DNA of 64,000 nt, from the NCBI RefSeq assembly GCF_022647325.1, contig NZ_CP071405.1:1-64000 (forward strand), read 5' to 3'. A program made the position numbers and the translations under genes. Origin of the DNA: Pantoea deleyi. Its GTDB lineage: Bacteria > Pseudomonadota > Gammaproteobacteria > Enterobacterales > Enterobacteriaceae. This document shows positions 26,792 to 37,740 of this stretch, piece after piece; the first letter of the stretch is position 1, and each line of letters opens with the position of its first letter. The notes under the pieces were generated by a model. That model was given only the letters and a program-made list of their open reading frames with translations. It was not told the DNA's origin and ran no database searches.

Positions 26792-27478
26792 ATGGTGCCA
26801 GAAAGCGGTGGAAAAGGTCTGCGGACCTGCTGTGCTGTAGGGCTATTACTCTTATCGCAACCGACGTTTGCCCGCGGAGGCGCTCCTGCGCCTCAGCACA
26901 CCGATCTGCTGCCCGACTACGACACGATTCTGGCCGAAAAAATCGCCCTGACGCCCCTGGCCTTCAGCGATGACAGCCGCGCGCTGTTTGAGGCCGCAAT
27001 CAACTCTCCCACCGCTTCGCCGATCGCGCTGCACAGTGAAACTGGCAGCACGGGCACCACGCCGCTGGGAAAACGCTACCGGGCGGGCATCGATCTCCCC
27101 CTTTCCGCCTCCTTCACCACCGGGCCGGTGGCGCAGTATGCGGTTGATCCGCAGCAGACGAACTGCCTGCAGTGCGACTACAGCGATCCGCAGAGCCGCG
27201 AACAGAGCGCCAGCGTCGGCTGGCGTATCGACTCGCAGCAGGGATGGATAGCGCCCTGGGCGCAGGTAAGTTATCACTATTTCCTGGCGGATACGCCGCA
27301 GAGCGTCGGGCGCGACACCACCAACGGCTCAGAACAGAGCGATGGCATCGATCTCAGCATCGGTGCGCAGCTGCCCCTGAACGATAATCTGGCGGCTTTT
27401 GCCGCCTTTTCGCAGAGCGAAGCGCTGAATAATGAGGAGCAGCAACTCTACAGCTTTGGCTTCAGCGCCAGCTTCTGA
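26792..27478 (+). CDS. Putative outer-membrane beta-barrel (autotransporter-type) protein
   Basis: A 228-residue protein with a signal peptide ending near PTFA (residues 24-27), then about 200 residues with alternating beta-strand character. It ends YSFGFSASF; the terminal Phe is the signal recognised by the BAM machinery. The barrel segments (KRYRAGIDLPL, SVGWRIDSQQGWIAPWAQVSY, IDLSIGAQLPL) resemble autotransporter translocator domains, but there is no long passenger. Two Cys form a CLQC pair at the predicted surface. Function unknown. GGAG lies close to the ATG. It diverges from tag. Confidence 0.65.
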   Translation: MVPESGGKGLRTCCAVGLLLLSQPTFARGGAPAPQHTDLLPDYDTILAEKIALTPLAFSDDSRALFEAAINSPTASPIALHSETGSTGTTPLGKRYRAGIDLPLSASFTTGPVAQYAVDPQQTNCLQCDYSDPQSREQSASVGWRIDSQQGWIAPWAQVSYHYFLADTPQSVGRDTTNGSEQSDGIDLSIGAQLPLNDNLAAFAAFSQSEALNNEEQQLYSFGFSASF

Positions 27479-27553
27479 ACGGGGCATAAAAAGAGAAAGG
27501 CGGCCGGACGATTAAAATATAATGAGCCCGCTAATCATTATACCGGTAACATT

Positions 27554-28234
27554 ATGCGCAACGATTTGACAATTATTGGCCGCGAAATCGTGGTCTTCCT
27601 GCTGGCCGCTCTGGTTCTTGCCCTGACAATCGTACCTGTCTACGTTGATGTCGCCTGGATGAACGACGCCCTGCATGAAACCTCTTTTACGGAAACCACC
27701 CAGGAACTGATGCTGGCGATCATCGCCGCGCTGTTTTTCATTGCGGCCCGTCGCCGCGCCGGTCAGCGTGGCGCGCTGACCTTAGTCGCGGGTTTCTACA
27801 GCTGCATGCTGATCCGCGAGCTTGATTTCGCGTTTGATGCGATTCAGCACGGCAGCTGGGTCTGGTTTGCGCTGGCCGTGACGGCAGGCTCACTGGCCGT
27901 GGCGCTGCGCACACCGAAACAGACCGTAAAGGGGCTGGCGGCGCTGGTGCAGCATCGCAGCTGGCCGGTGATGGCCTCCGGCTTTTTGGTAGTCCTGGTC
28001 TTCTCACGGCTGTTTGGAATTCATGCGCTGTGGCAGCACCTGATGCTGGGCGATTACAACCGCGTGGTAAAAAACATGGCCGAAGAGGGCACCGAACTGC
28101 TGGGATACAGCCTCTGCTGGCTCGCTTCGGTTCGCTATTTATGGCAAACCCGTCCGGCTGCCGCCGCCATCCGCCTGCGGGCCGCGGAATCCGCACCGGC
28201 CCGCCATGCCGCCTCTCCGGCCGCCTCACACTGA
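27554..28234 (+). CDS. Multi-pass inner-membrane protein of unknown function
   Basis: A 226-residue protein with about six hydrophobic segments, including VVFLLAALVLALTIVPVYV, LMLAIIAALFFIAA, WFALAVTAGSLAVAL and VMASGFLVVLVFS, linked by short basic loops and with a polar Ala-rich C-terminus. Conserved-looking polar residues in the membrane half (e.g. IRELDFAFD, EEGTELLGYSLCW) hint at a functional core. I do not recognise the family. It stands 75 bp after the barrel gene and 107 bp before dnaT, with only a weak ribosome-binding site. Confidence 0.7.
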   Translation: MRNDLTIIGREIVVFLLAALVLALTIVPVYVDVAWMNDALHETSFTETTQELMLAIIAALFFIAARRRAGQRGALTLVAGFYSCMLIRELDFAFDAIQHGSWVWFALAVTAGSLAVALRTPKQTVKGLAALVQHRSWPVMASGFLVVLVFSRLFGIHALWQHLMLGDYNRVVKNMAEEGTELLGYSLCWLASVRYLWQTRPAAAAIRLRAAESAPARHAASPAASH

Positions 28235-28341
28235 TCGCGGCCCTTTTTAAGCGATCCCCCTCGTTAAAAAAGGTACAATAACCCCTTCTGCGCCGGCGAC
28301 CGTTTCCCGGCGCAAGGTGTTTGTTAACCTCAGGTCTTTTC

Positions 28342-28878
28342 ATGTCAGCTAAAATCTTAACTTCAACGCTCATTGGCCTGGATGCCTTCCGACAGGATCC
28401 GCTGACTGCCCTGCAGCAGGCGGAAAAGGGCACGCTGGCGGTGTTAGATAACTACGCGCCGGTGATGTATGCCATCACCCCGGCGCGTCTGGCCGAGCTG
28501 CTGGCGCTGGAAGCCGCCGCCCGGCAGCCGAACGATGTGGCGCTGGATGACAGCCTGTATGACGATACGCCCGCGCCTGTCCATACGCCGGCCGGGAAGT
28601 TCGCCATGTATCCGGGCTGGCAGCCGGATGCCGACTTTACACGCCAGGCCGCGATCTGGGGCGTGGCGCTGAGTGAACCGGTGACGCCCGGCGAGCTGGC
28701 GGCCTTTGTCGCCTACTGGCAGGCGGAAGGCCGGATGTTCCACCATGTGCAGTGGCAGCAGAAGCTGGCGCGCAGCATCCAGATGAATCGCGTCGCCAGC
28801 GGCGGGCAGCCGAAGCGTGATATCACGCAGTTGCCCGATCCTGACCGTACTATTCCCGATGGTTTCCGAGGTGAATAA
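28342..28878 (+). CDS. dnaT: Primosomal protein DnaT
   Basis: DnaT acts with PriA, PriB and DnaC to reload DnaB at stalled forks. The 178-residue protein matches E. coli DnaT, especially [23 protein letters not shown] and [24 protein letters not shown]. The start [12 protein letters not shown] at 28342 is chosen by alignment; an extension of seven codons is not family-like. The TAA overlaps the dnaC start (TAATG). A stem-loop GCGCCGG/CCGGCGC lies in the leader at 28290-28313. Confidence 0.95.
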   Translation: MSAKILTSTLIGLDAFRQDPLTALQQAEKGTLAVLDNYAPVMYAITPARLAELLALEAAARQPNDVALDDSLYDDTPAPVHTPAGKFAMYPGWQPDADFTRQAAIWGVALSEPVTPGELAAFVAYWQAEGRMFHHVQWQQKLARSIQMNRVASGGQPKRDITQLPDPDRTIPDGFRGE

Positions 28879-29618
28879 TGAAAACGCCCGACGATCTCTT
28901 TAACCGTCTGAAAAAAATGATGCCCGCCGGTACCCGGCCAAAATTCGCCAATGGTGAAGAGCTGCTGGCGTGGAACCAGGAGCAGGGTCGCCTGCGTTCA
29001 GAGGCGATTGTGCGTGAGAACCGCGCCATGAAAATGCAGCGCGTGATGGGCCGTTCCGGCATTCGCGAACTGCATATGAACTGCTCCTTTGATAATTACC
29101 GGGTCGAAAACGAGGGGCAGCGCAAAGCGCTGGAGCTGGCGCGTCAGTACGCCGCTGAGTTCGATGGCAGCATCGCCAGCTTCGTCTTTTCAGGCCGTCC
29201 CGGCACCGGTAAAAACCATCTGGCCGCCGCAATTGGTAATGACCTGATCCTGCGTGGGAAAAGCGTTCTGATCGTGACGGTCGCCGACCTGATGTCGAGC
29301 ATGAAGGGCACCTTCAGCGGCAGCAGCGGCATCACCGAAGAGCGGCTGATTCAGGATCTCAGCAGCGTCGATCTGCTGGTCATCGATGAGATTGGTATGC
29401 AGAGCGAATCGCGCTACGAGAAGGTGATTATCAACCAGATCGTTGACCGCCGCTCCTCGTCGAAACGCCCGACCGGCATGCTCTCTAACCTCGATCATGC
29501 GGGCATGAATGCCCTGCTGGGTGAGCGCGTGATGGACCGTATGCGCCTCGGCAACAGCCTGTGGGTCCGCTTCGACTGGGAAAGCTATCGCAGTCGGGTG
29601 CGCGGCGACGAATATTAA
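28878..29618 (+). CDS. dnaC: DNA replication protein DnaC (helicase loader)
   Basis: DnaC is the AAA+ ATPase that loads DnaB helicase at oriC and at restarted forks. 246 residues (E. coli 245). Walker A GRPGTGKNH is near residues 107-115, Walker B LLVIDEIGMQ near 168-177 and the arginine-finger region GERVMDRMRLG near 214-224. Its start shares one base with the dnaT stop, so translation is coupled. Confidence 0.97.
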   Translation: MKTPDDLFNRLKKMMPAGTRPKFANGEELLAWNQEQGRLRSEAIVRENRAMKMQRVMGRSGIRELHMNCSFDNYRVENEGQRKALELARQYAAEFDGSIASFVFSGRPGTGKNHLAAAIGNDLILRGKSVLIVTVADLMSSMKGTFSGSSGITEERLIQDLSSVDLLVIDEIGMQSESRYEKVIINQIVDRRSSSKRPTGMLSNLDHAGMNALLGERVMDRMRLGNSLWVRFDWESYRSRVRGDEY

Positions 29619-29881
29619 TTCCCGCCGGGACCGCGGGGCGCAGTGCGTTGCGGGCTGTTGCCTCCCGATTGCGCGCGCTTCGCGTCGCCGGATAACGCGG
29701 CTGGCTCACAGCAACCGCGTGCCGGATCTGCCGGGACCGCAGGCTGAGGGGCGATCCGATCGCGGTCACGCTCCCGGTCAGGGGCGATCCCGTTGTGTGA
29801 AACAGGCCGCAAAAGTGTGGGGTGAAGAACGCACAGGGGCTGATAAACTCAATGTTTACTCCTCTGTTGGGTGAACCCGTG
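29619..29881. other. GC-rich gap with two pairs of 11-bp direct repeats
   Basis: GCCGGGACCGC occurs at 29624-29634 and 29730-29740. AGGGGCGATCC occurs at 29747-29757 and again at 29780-29790, spaced exactly 33 bp apart (about three helical turns). No gene or terminator with a U-run is seen. The second pair precedes the ROK regulator gene by roughly 90-130 bp and could be a regulatory site. Confidence 0.5.
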
Positions 29882-31015
29882 ATGAAAACGAACGGCAAAG
29901 GCCCTGCACTACTGCGACTGAATAATCAGAAACGCGTGATGGCCCGGTTGCGTAAACAGCGCGTGACGTCGCGTCAGGAGCTGGCGGAGGCGCTGGCGCT
30001 CAGCAAGAATACCGTGTCGTTAATCATTGACGACCTGCTGGAGCAGGCGCTGATAGAGGAGCTGGGGCCGGTCAGCGTCGCGGCTGCCGGGCGGCCCAAG
30101 ATCGGCATCAGGCTGCGGCCGGAAAAACTGCAGAGCGCAGGCGTAATGGTGGAGCGCAACGTTATCCACTGGCGGGTCTGTGACTACTTTTCTCAGGTGC
30201 TGGCGGAACAGACGCTGCGAACCGATACCAGCAACCCGACCCGATTACTGGCCGAGCTGGCCACGCTCTGCCGTCAGCTCACCGAACGTTATCCTCACCT
30301 GCTCGGCATTGGCCTGGGCTTTCCCGGTATCGTCGATCCCCGGCGTGGCTGGATGCATATCTCTTTGCCGCTGGAATGGCAGGACGTTGACCTGCTGACC
30401 TCGCTGCGCCGGCAGATCCAGCTGCCAATTCGCATTATGAATAATGTCAAAGCGGCGGCGCTGCTGGCGGTGGCGCAGTGTGGATTACCCACTGAGAGCG
30501 GCCACTTCTATCTGCGCATTTCGGAGGGGATTGGCGGCGCACTGATCCAGCAGGGTGACGTGTTTACCGGGCACAGCTGGACGGCGGGAGAGGCGGGACA
30601 TCTGATCGTTCAGCCTGGCGGCCCGCGTTGCAGCTGCGGCCGTCGCGGCTGTCTGGAAGCGCTGATCAGCCAGCCTGCCGTTAACCAGCAGCTGGCGCAG
30701 CGCCAGCCTGGCCTGAACTGGCAGAGCCGGGACAGTGCGGCGCGCGTGGTGGATGAGGTGATGACGCAGGCAGGCGGCTTTCTGGGGGCCGCGCTGAGTC
30801 AGATCATGCTGCTGCTCAATCCGGCGACCATCATCATCGATTGCCCGTGGAACGTCAGTGAAACATTCTGCAAGGCGGTGCGCAAAACGGCCCAGAGCAA
30901 CACGCTGGCCTTTACCGCGGCACACACGCAGCTGCACTTTCCTGAGAGCCGGATAGATCCGGCCAACGGCCTGGCGCTGGCGGTGATCGAGGAGAGTGAG
31001 CAGCGGCTGCTCTAG
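29882..31015 (+). CDS. ROK-family transcriptional regulator
   Basis: A 377-residue NagC/Mlc/XylR(Bacillus)-type protein. An N-terminal winged helix (about residues 14-60, RVTSRQELAEALALSKNTVSLIIDDLL) is followed by a ROK sugar-kinase-like domain. The zinc motif CSCGRRGCLEALI is near residue 258, and GIGLGFPGIVDP and ISEGIGGALI are nucleotide/sugar-site elements. The ATG at 29882 is chosen since upstream in-frame starts lack both a ribosome-binding site and family-like sequence. It is convergent with xylR and close to the xylose genes, so a role in pentose control is possible but unproven. Confidence 0.82.
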   Translation: MKTNGKGPALLRLNNQKRVMARLRKQRVTSRQELAEALALSKNTVSLIIDDLLEQALIEELGPVSVAAAGRPKIGIRLRPEKLQSAGVMVERNVIHWRVCDYFSQVLAEQTLRTDTSNPTRLLAELATLCRQLTERYPHLLGIGLGFPGIVDPRRGWMHISLPLEWQDVDLLTSLRRQIQLPIRIMNNVKAAALLAVAQCGLPTESGHFYLRISEGIGGALIQQGDVFTGHSWTAGEAGHLIVQPGGPRCSCGRRGCLEALISQPAVNQQLAQRQPGLNWQSRDSAARVVDEVMTQAGGFLGAALSQIMLLLNPATIIIDCPWNVSETFCKAVRKTAQSNTLAFTAAHTQLHFPESRIDPANGLALAVIEESEQRLL

Positions 31016-31067
31016 TGCCGCAGGCCGCACGGATTCGCTGGTCTCACCTCACGCCCGGCGCTTTCCG

Positions 31068-32246
31068 CTACAGCACATTTCCCCCGTGATGCTGGCGATA
31101 CTCTTTCGGCGTGGTGTCGTAGCTTTTGCGGAACACCGAGTAGAAATACTGCAGCGAAGGATAGCCGCACATCTGCGAGATTTCGTTGATGTTGAGCGAG
31201 GAAGATGCCAGCAGTTCGCGCGCTTTTTCCAGTTTTTCGCGGTGGATCATCGCATGGATGGTATCACCGGTTTCATCCCGGAAACGCTTCTCCAGGTTGG
31301 AACGCGACAGCCCGACGGCATCCAGCACCTGCTCCACTTTAATCCCCTTGCAGGCGTTGAAGCGGATGTAGTGCATCGCCTGAATCACCGCCGGATCGCG
31401 CAGCGAGCGGAAGTCCGTTGAGCGCCGGGCAATCACCTTCACCGGCGGCACCAGAATGCGCTGAAGCGGCAGCGGCTGCTTATCCAGCAGCCGGTGCAGC
31501 AGTTTGGCCGCCTGATAGCCCATCTGTCGCGAGCCCTGCGCCACCGAAGAGAGCGCCACCCGCGACAGATAGCGGGTCAGCTCCTCATTATCGATCCCGA
31601 TCACCGTAAGCTTCTCCGGCACCGGAATCTTCAGATGCTCACACGCCTGCAGCAGATGACGCGCCCGCGCGTCCGTCACGGCGATGATGCCGGTCTGCGG
31701 CGGCAGCGTCTGCAGCCAGTCTGCCAGCCGATTCTGGGCGTGCTGCCAGTTATCCGGCGCGGTTTCCATCCCCTGATAAACCACGCCCTGATAGCGCTCG
31801 CGTCCCACCAGCTGGCGGAACGCCTGTTCCCGCTCCTGCGCCCAGCGCTTGCCGCTGGACGCCGGTAAACCGTAGAAGGCGAAGCGGTTAATCCCCTTCT
31901 CTTTCAGATGCAGAAAGGCTTTTTCGACCAGCGCGGCGTTGTCCGTGGCGATATAGTGCACCGGCGGATAATCTTCCTGCCGATGATAGGAGCCACCGAC
32001 GCCGACGATCGGAACCGGGACGTTCGACAGCAGGGTTTCGATGGAGCGATCGTCATAATCGGCGATCACCCCATCACCCAGCCACTCCCGGATGTTGTCG
32101 ATGCGGCAGCGAAAATCTTCTTCGATGAAGATGTCCCAGTCAGTCTGGGACGCCTGCAGATACTCCCCGACGCCTTCGACAACCTGGCGGTCATACACCT
32201 TGTTGGCATTAAACAGCAGCGTAATGCGATAACGTTTCTCATGCAT
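31068..32246 (-). CDS. xylR: Xylose operon activator XylR
   Basis: A 392-residue AraC-family activator, the same length as in E. coli. The N-terminal half is a LacI-like xylose-binding domain (RITLLFNANKVYDRQVVEGVGEYLQ...). The C-terminal AraC domain has two helix-turn-helices, with EQVLDAVGLSRSNLEKRFRDE and INEISQMCGYPSLQYFYSVFRK. With xylose bound it activates xylAB and xylFGH from the divergent region at 36.06-36.4 kb. It follows xylH in the same direction, as in E. coli. Confidence 0.96.
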   Translation of the reverse strand: MHEKRYRITLLFNANKVYDRQVVEGVGEYLQASQTDWDIFIEEDFRCRIDNIREWLGDGVIADYDDRSIETLLSNVPVPIVGVGGSYHRQEDYPPVHYIATDNAALVEKAFLHLKEKGINRFAFYGLPASSGKRWAQEREQAFRQLVGRERYQGVVYQGMETAPDNWQHAQNRLADWLQTLPPQTGIIAVTDARARHLLQACEHLKIPVPEKLTVIGIDNEELTRYLSRVALSSVAQGSRQMGYQAAKLLHRLLDKQPLPLQRILVPPVKVIARRSTDFRSLRDPAVIQAMHYIRFNACKGIKVEQVLDAVGLSRSNLEKRFRDETGDTIHAMIHREKLEKARELLASSSLNINEISQMCGYPSLQYFYSVFRKSYDTTPKEYRQHHGGNVL

Positions 32247-32339
32247 GGTGGCGCGTTCCCTGAAATCCTCAGCGCATTGCATAACACGGCTGAAAGGGGC
32301 AAAAAAATTGTTTGCGCCACAATGTGATCGCCCGCGCGA

Positions 32340-33524
32340 TTACACCCGACGCCGCGTTGCGGTATCCATCCACACCGCCAGCAGCAGGATCGCGCCTTTT
32401 ACGATGTACTGCCAGAAGGTCGGCACATCCATCATGCTCATGCCGTTATCGAGCGAGGCCATGATAAAGGCCCCCATAACGGCCCCCGCCACCGATCCGA
32501 CCCCGCCCGCCAGGCTGGTGCCGCCGATGACGCAGGCGGCGATAGCATCCAGTTCGGCGATGTTTCCCGCCGACGGTGAGCCAGCCCCCAGCCGTGAACT
32601 GAGGATCAGCCCGGCGATTGCCACCATCACCCCGTTAATGGCAAACACCGCCAGCTTGGTACGCGCCACGTTGATGCCCGACAGGCGCGCGGCGTCGATG
32701 TTGCCTCCGATAGCGTAGATGCGACGGCCAAATGCGGTGCGGGTCGCCATAAACATGCCCGCCAGCAGCAGCACGGCCAGCAGTAACACCGGCGTTGGCA
32801 CGCCGCGATAGTCATTGAGCAGCCAGATGGCGCCGAGCACCAGGATAGCGGTGATCGCCTGACGCCCGACGGTGCCGCTGGCTGCGCCCTGTGGCAGCCC
32901 GAGCTGCTGACGACGCAGCCGCAGCCGCCACTGCCAGAGCATAAACAGCGCCAGACCGGCGATGCCAAAGCCGAAACCAACGCCGCCCGGCAGATAACTC
33001 TGGCCAATCTGCGACATGCCCGGCGTAACAGGCGCAACGGTCGTGCCATCGGTAATGCCGACCAGCACGCCACGGAAAGCGAGCATCCCCGCCAGCGTCA
33101 CGATAAACGAGGGCACCTTACGGTAGGCCACCCACCAGCCATTCCAGGTGCCCAGCAGCAGCCCCATTACCAGCGTCACCACGATGGTCAGAGGCAGCGG
33201 CCAGCCCAACCAGACGTCAAAAATGGCCGCCGCTCCGCCCAGCAGCCCCATCATCGATCCTACGGAGAGGTCGATCTCGGCCGAGATAATCACAAAGACC
33301 ATGCCGACCGCCAGAATGCCGGTGATGGCGGTCTGACGCAGCAGGTTAGAGACGTTACGCGCGCTGAGCCAGGCGCCATCGGTGGTCCAGGTAAAGAACA
33401 GCGCAATCAGCACGATCGCGCCCAGCATCACCAGAACCTGCAGGTTGGGCAGCGTGAATCGGCCCGGTGACGGCTTGCCCGGCGTGCCGGAGAGGCGGCC
33501 AGGAGTACTTTCACTTTTAAGCAT
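32340..33524 (-). CDS. xylH: Xylose ABC transporter permease XylH
   Basis: A 394-residue permease of the BPD_transp_2 (ribose/xylose) family, with about ten transmembrane helices. The conserved segments [14 protein letters not shown] and [16 protein letters not shown] are present. The ATG at 33524, with GGAG 8 bp upstream, overlaps the xylG 3' end by 8 bp, indicating coupled translation. An in-frame GTG three codons upstream is less likely. Confidence 0.95.
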   Translation of the reverse strand: MLKSESTPGRLSGTPGKPSPGRFTLPNLQVLVMLGAIVLIALFFTWTTDGAWLSARNVSNLLRQTAITGILAVGMVFVIISAEIDLSVGSMMGLLGGAAAIFDVWLGWPLPLTIVVTLVMGLLLGTWNGWWVAYRKVPSFIVTLAGMLAFRGVLVGITDGTTVAPVTPGMSQIGQSYLPGGVGFGFGIAGLALFMLWQWRLRLRRQQLGLPQGAASGTVGRQAITAILVLGAIWLLNDYRGVPTPVLLLAVLLLAGMFMATRTAFGRRIYAIGGNIDAARLSGINVARTKLAVFAINGVMVAIAGLILSSRLGAGSPSAGNIAELDAIAACVIGGTSLAGGVGSVAGAVMGAFIMASLDNGMSMMDVPTFWQYIVKGAILLLAVWMDTATRRRV

Positions 33525-35037
33525 AATGTTCACTCCGCAGGGCGGCTTCCATCACCTGCTCCTGAGTCAGATTGTCGTTAATCAGATCGGCTTTGATCTG
33601 CCCTTCATGCATCACCAGAATCCGGTCGCTCAGACCCAGCACTTCCGGCAGCTCAGAGGAAATCACGATCACCGCGATACCCTGCTGAACCAGCGCATTG
33701 ATCAGCAGATAGATCTCCTGACGCGCGCCCACGTCGATGCCGCGTGTGGGTTCATCAAGGATCAGGATTTGCGGGTTCAGCAGCAGACACTTCGCCAGAA
33801 TCGCTTTCTGCTGGTTGCCTCCGCTTAACCGGCCAATCGGCAGTTCTGATGAGGAGGTTTTTACCCGCAGCCGGCTGATGGCCTCGTTAATCGCCTGCTG
33901 TTCCTGCGCTTCATCCAGCGTGGAGAGCCGGTGACTGAACTGATCCAGCGCCGCCAGGGTGATGTTTTTGCCCACCGCCATCAGCGGCACGATGCCATCT
34001 TTTTTGCGATCTTCCGGCACCATCGCGATGCCGTGCGCAATGGCGGCGCGACAATCGGTGATGTTCACCTGACGGCCATTGATCCAGATATCGCCCTGCC
34101 AGCGTCCTGGCCAGACGCCAAACAGACACTGCACCGTTTCGGTCCTGCCCGCGCCCACCAGCCCGGCGATGCCGAGGATTTCACCGCGCCTGAGCGTGAA
34201 CGAGACACGATTCACGCGCCGGATGTGGCGATTCACCGGATGCCAGGCGGTCAGGTTTTCGACCTTCAGTATCTCTTCGCCAATCTGATGTGGTGCATGG
34301 GGATAGAGGGCGGTCAGCTCGCGGCCGACCATCATGGTGATGATGTCATCTTCGCTCAGGCCCGCCGCCGGTCGGGTGGCGATATGCTGACCGTCGCGGA
34401 TCACGCAGATAACGTCGGAGATCGCCTTTACCTCATTCAGCTTGTGCGAGATGTAGATGCAGGCGATGCCGTGTTCGCGCAGGTTACGGATGATGCCGAG
34501 CAGCACCTCCGTTTCCTGCTCCGTCAGGGATGAGGTCGGCTCATCCAGAATCAGCAGCCGGACCTGCTTGTTCAGCGCGCGGGCGATCTCCACCAGTTGC
34601 TGCTGACCCAGGCCCAGCTCACCGACCCGGGTAGCGGGCGAGACGTTCAGCCCGACCCGCGCCAGCAGTTGCTGGCAGCGCAGGGTCATGGTTTCATCAT
34701 CCACCATGCCGAAACGGCTGAGTTCGGCCCCCAGGAAGATGTTCTCCATCACCGTCAGCTGCCGCACCAGCGCCAGCTCCTGGTGAATAATCACGATGCC
34801 CTTGCGTTCGGTATCGCGAATGGTCTGCGCCTGAATCTCGTCGCCAGAGAAGTGGATCTGCCCCTCAAAATCACCGTGCGGATAGAGTCCGCACAGGATC
34901 TTCATCAGCGTCGACTTCCCTGAACCATTCTCTCCGCACAGTGACATCACCTCGCCCGCCTCCAGCTGCAGGCTGACATCATTCAGCGCCTTTACGGCCC
35001 CGAAACGCTTGGTGATGTTTTTCATTTCCAGCAGCAT
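33517..35037 (-). CDS. xylG: Xylose ABC transporter ATP-binding protein XylG
   Basis: A 506-residue tandem ABC ATPase. The first domain has Walker [10 protein letters not shown] and signature [12 protein letters not shown]. The second has the degenerate GLVGAGRTE in place of Walker A and [16 protein letters not shown], typical of sugar importers with one weakened site. It energises xylose uptake with XylF and XylH. The gene follows xylF by 28 bp. Confidence 0.96.
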   Translation of the reverse strand: MLLEMKNITKRFGAVKALNDVSLQLEAGEVMSLCGENGSGKSTLMKILCGLYPHGDFEGQIHFSGDEIQAQTIRDTERKGIVIIHQELALVRQLTVMENIFLGAELSRFGMVDDETMTLRCQQLLARVGLNVSPATRVGELGLGQQQLVEIARALNKQVRLLILDEPTSSLTEQETEVLLGIIRNLREHGIACIYISHKLNEVKAISDVICVIRDGQHIATRPAAGLSEDDIITMMVGRELTALYPHAPHQIGEEILKVENLTAWHPVNRHIRRVNRVSFTLRRGEILGIAGLVGAGRTETVQCLFGVWPGRWQGDIWINGRQVNITDCRAAIAHGIAMVPEDRKKDGIVPLMAVGKNITLAALDQFSHRLSTLDEAQEQQAINEAISRLRVKTSSSELPIGRLSGGNQQKAILAKCLLLNPQILILDEPTRGIDVGARQEIYLLINALVQQGIAVIVISSELPEVLGLSDRILVMHEGQIKADLINDNLTQEQVMEAALRSEHYA

Positions 35038-35065
35038 AGATGGTCCTCCCTCACGCTCTGCGCGG

Positions 35066-36058
35066 TCAGAGTTCGCTCTGTTTGTGGAAACCGTCTTTCA
35101 CCACGGTGCTTTCGATATTGTCTTTGTTAACCGGAATCGGCTTCAGCAGCCGTGACGGCACCTCTTTGAGGCCATTATTCAGCTTGCCGTTGCTGGCAGG
35201 CGTTTTACCGTCGCCCAGTTCAACGGCGATTTTCGCCGCTTCGGTGGCCAGCTCGGTGATCGGTTTGTAAACCGTCATGGTCTGGGTGCCCGCTTTGATG
35301 CGCTTAATCGCCGCGAGATCCGCGTCCTGACCGGAAATCGCCACTTTTCCGGCCAGTCCCTGCGCACTCAGCGCCTGAATCGCGCCGCCTGCGGTCGCAT
35401 CGTTGGAGGCCACCACCGCATCGATGTGGTTTCCATTCGCCGTCAGAGCGTTTTCCATGATTTTCAGGGCATTTTCCGGCAGCCAGGCATCGACCCACTG
35501 ATCGCCGACAATTTTAATCGCGCCTTTGTCGATATAGGGTTTTAACACTTTCATCTGGCCGGCCCGGAACAGACGGGCGTTATTATCCACCGGTGAACCG
35601 CCCATTAAAAAATAGTTGCCCTGAGGCACCTGTTTCACAATGCTTTCGGCCTGCAGTTCGCCCACTTTTTCATTATCGAAAGAGATATAGAAATCGATAT
35701 CGGCGTTATTTATCATGCGGTCATACGCCAGAACTTTAATGCCTTCCCGTTTCGCTTCGGCGACAACGTTACTCAATACCTGACCGTTATAGGGAATAAT
35801 GACCAGCACATCGACACCGCGGTTGATCATATTTTCAATCTGCGACATCTGGGTCTCTTCATTGCCGTTGGCTGACTGAACAAACACTTTAGCGCCCAGC
35901 GTTTCAGCCTGCTTCACGAAAATATCACGGTCCTTCTGCCAGCGTTCGAGTCGCAAATCATCAATCGCCATGCCGATCTTCACTTCTTTTGCCACGCTGG
36001 TCTGGCTGAACAGCGCCAGCGCCGCGCAGGCGGCTAACAGTGCATGTTTCATCTTCAT
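35066..36058 (-). CDS. xylF: D-xylose periplasmic binding protein XylF
   Basis: A 330-residue periplasmic sugar-binding protein. The signal peptide [23 protein letters not shown] is cleaved before KEVKIG. The mature protein has the XylF motifs [27 protein letters not shown] and [17 protein letters not shown]. It is the first gene of xylFGH-xylR and diverges from xylAB. Confidence 0.97.
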   Translation of the reverse strand: MKMKHALLAACAALALFSQTSVAKEVKIGMAIDDLRLERWQKDRDIFVKQAETLGAKVFVQSANGNEETQMSQIENMINRGVDVLVIIPYNGQVLSNVVAEAKREGIKVLAYDRMINNADIDFYISFDNEKVGELQAESIVKQVPQGNYFLMGGSPVDNNARLFRAGQMKVLKPYIDKGAIKIVGDQWVDAWLPENALKIMENALTANGNHIDAVVASNDATAGGAIQALSAQGLAGKVAISGQDADLAAIKRIKAGTQTMTVYKPITELATEAAKIAVELGDGKTPASNGKLNNGLKEVPSRLLKPIPVNKDNIESTVVKDGFHKQSEL

Positions 36059-36400
36059 TATGGTTATCCTGTAGGTTGAGGCTATTGTCGTTTCAGGCCG
36101 ATAAACCAGGCGGATGAATTGTTGCCCTTCTTTTCCGGTTCCAGCAATTACTGATTTTTATCCGGCTATTACGTTTTTTGGTTTATTTCTTTTTTTATGA
36201 GCGCGATCGAGGTTTCATCTTTTTCGGACAAAAGAGAAGCCGTAAAAAGCGCCGTCAGAAAATGTTATTTTGCGACTCAGCGCACAATTAATAATTATCT
36301 GAAAGCCGGAGTGAAATATCGTAATTGAGCCGGGGCAGCCGTCACTATCAAATATGGCTTCAACGCAGACCATTCGGGTACTGATGCTAAGGAGCAAACC
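36059..36400. promoter_or_regulatory. Divergent xylF/xylA promoter region with XylR operator
   Basis: This 342-bp region separates xylF and xylA. Near xylA, GTGAAATATCGTAATTGAG at 36311-36329 is almost the E. coli XylR half-site sequence. The upstream stretch TTATTTTGCGACTCAGCGCA (36265-36284) also matches the E. coli region that contains the second half-site and CRP site. A TTGAGC box at 36325-36330, overlapping the operator, and AAATAT at 36350-36355 are the likely xylA -35 and -10. The xylF side (T-rich, 36160-36200) probably holds the second operator. Confidence 0.7.
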
Positions 36401-37723
36401 ATGCACGCTTATTTCGATCAGATCGATCGGGTTCGTTATGAAGGCACCCAGTCGACTCATCCTCTCGCCTTTCGCCACTACAATCCTGACGAGGTGATCC
36501 TCGGCAAAACTATGGCGGAGCATCTGCGCTTTGCCGCCTGTTACTGGCATACCTTCTGCTGGAACGGCGCGGATATGTTTGGTGTCGGTGCCTTTGACCG
36601 TCCCTGGCACAAAAGCGGCGATGCACTGCAGCAGGCAAAACTGAAAGCCGATGTCGCCTTTGAGTTTTTTTATAAGCTGAACGTACCCTGGTACTGCTTC
36701 CACGATATCGACGTTTCGCCGGAAGGGGATTCGCTGCGCAGCTACAAAGAGAACCTGGCCGCGATGACCGATAACCTGCTGGAAAAACAGCAGGAGACCG
36801 GCGTGAAACTGCTCTGGGGTACGGCGAACTGCTTTACCCATCCGCGCTACGGCGCCGGGGCCGCCACCAATCCCGATCCAGAGGTCTTTGCCTGGGCCGC
36901 CACCCAGGTCTGCAGCGCCATGCAGGCCACCAAAACGCTGGGCGGTGAGAACTATGTATTGTGGGGCGGTCGTGAAGGGTATGAAACCCTGCTGAATACC
37001 GATCTGCGTCAGGAGCGCGAGCAGATTGGCCGCTTTATGCAGATGGTGGTTGAGCACAAACATAAAACGGGCTTCCAGGGAACGCTGCTGATTGAGCCCA
37101 AACCGCAGGAGCCGACCAAACATCAGTATGACTACGATGTCGCCACCGTCTATGGCTTCCTGAAACAGTTCGGCCTGGAGAAAGAGATCAAGGTCAACGT
37201 TGAGGCGAACCACGCCACCCTGGCCGGTCACTCTTTCCATCATGAAATTGCGACCGCAATTGCGCTGGGTATTTTTGGTTCGGTGGACGCCAACCGTGGC
37301 GACGTGCAGTGCGGCTGGGATACCGATCAGTTCCCGGTCAGCGTGGAAGAGAATGCGCTGGTGATGTACGAAATCCTCAAGGCGGGCGGCTTTACCACAG
37401 GCGGCTTAAACTTTGACGCCAAAGTACGTCGTCAGAGCACCGACAAATATGATCTCTTCCACGGCCATATTGGTGCGATGGATACCATGGCGCTGGCGCT
37501 GAAAGTCGCGGCCCGCATGATCAGCGACGGCGAACTGGATAAGCGCGTAGCCCAGCGCTACAGCGGCTGGAATGGTGAGATCGGCCAGCAAATTCTGAAA
37601 GGCGAGTTTTCACTTGAGGCACTGGCGGCGCATGCTCAGCAGCAGCAGCTTAATCCGCAGCATCAGAGCGGGCGCCAGGAGCAGCTGGAAAATCTGGTGA
37701 ATCACTATCTGTTTGATTTCTAA
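36401..37723 (+). CDS. xylA: Xylose isomerase
   Basis: A 440-residue class II xylose isomerase, identical in length to E. coli XylA. It converts D-xylose to D-xylulose with two divalent metals. The catalytic FHDID (His/Asp) is near residues 100-104; the metal ligands are in [13 protein letters not shown] and [16 protein letters not shown], and in [21 protein letters not shown] lies 7 bp before the ATG. xylB follows by 17 bp. Confidence 0.98.
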   Translation: MHAYFDQIDRVRYEGTQSTHPLAFRHYNPDEVILGKTMAEHLRFAACYWHTFCWNGADMFGVGAFDRPWHKSGDALQQAKLKADVAFEFFYKLNVPWYCFHDIDVSPEGDSLRSYKENLAAMTDNLLEKQQETGVKLLWGTANCFTHPRYGAGAATNPDPEVFAWAATQVCSAMQATKTLGGENYVLWGGREGYETLLNTDLRQEREQIGRFMQMVVEHKHKTGFQGTLLIEPKPQEPTKHQYDYDVATVYGFLKQFGLEKEIKVNVEANHATLAGHSFHHEIATAIALGIFGSVDANRGDVQCGWDTDQFPVSVEENALVMYEILKAGGFTTGGLNFDAKVRRQSTDKYDLFHGHIGAMDTMALALKVAARMISDGELDKRVAQRYSGWNGEIGQQILKGEFSLEALAAHAQQQQLNPQHQSGRQEQLENLVNHYLFDF

Positions 37724-37740
37724 CCCTTCAGGAGCAGAGC

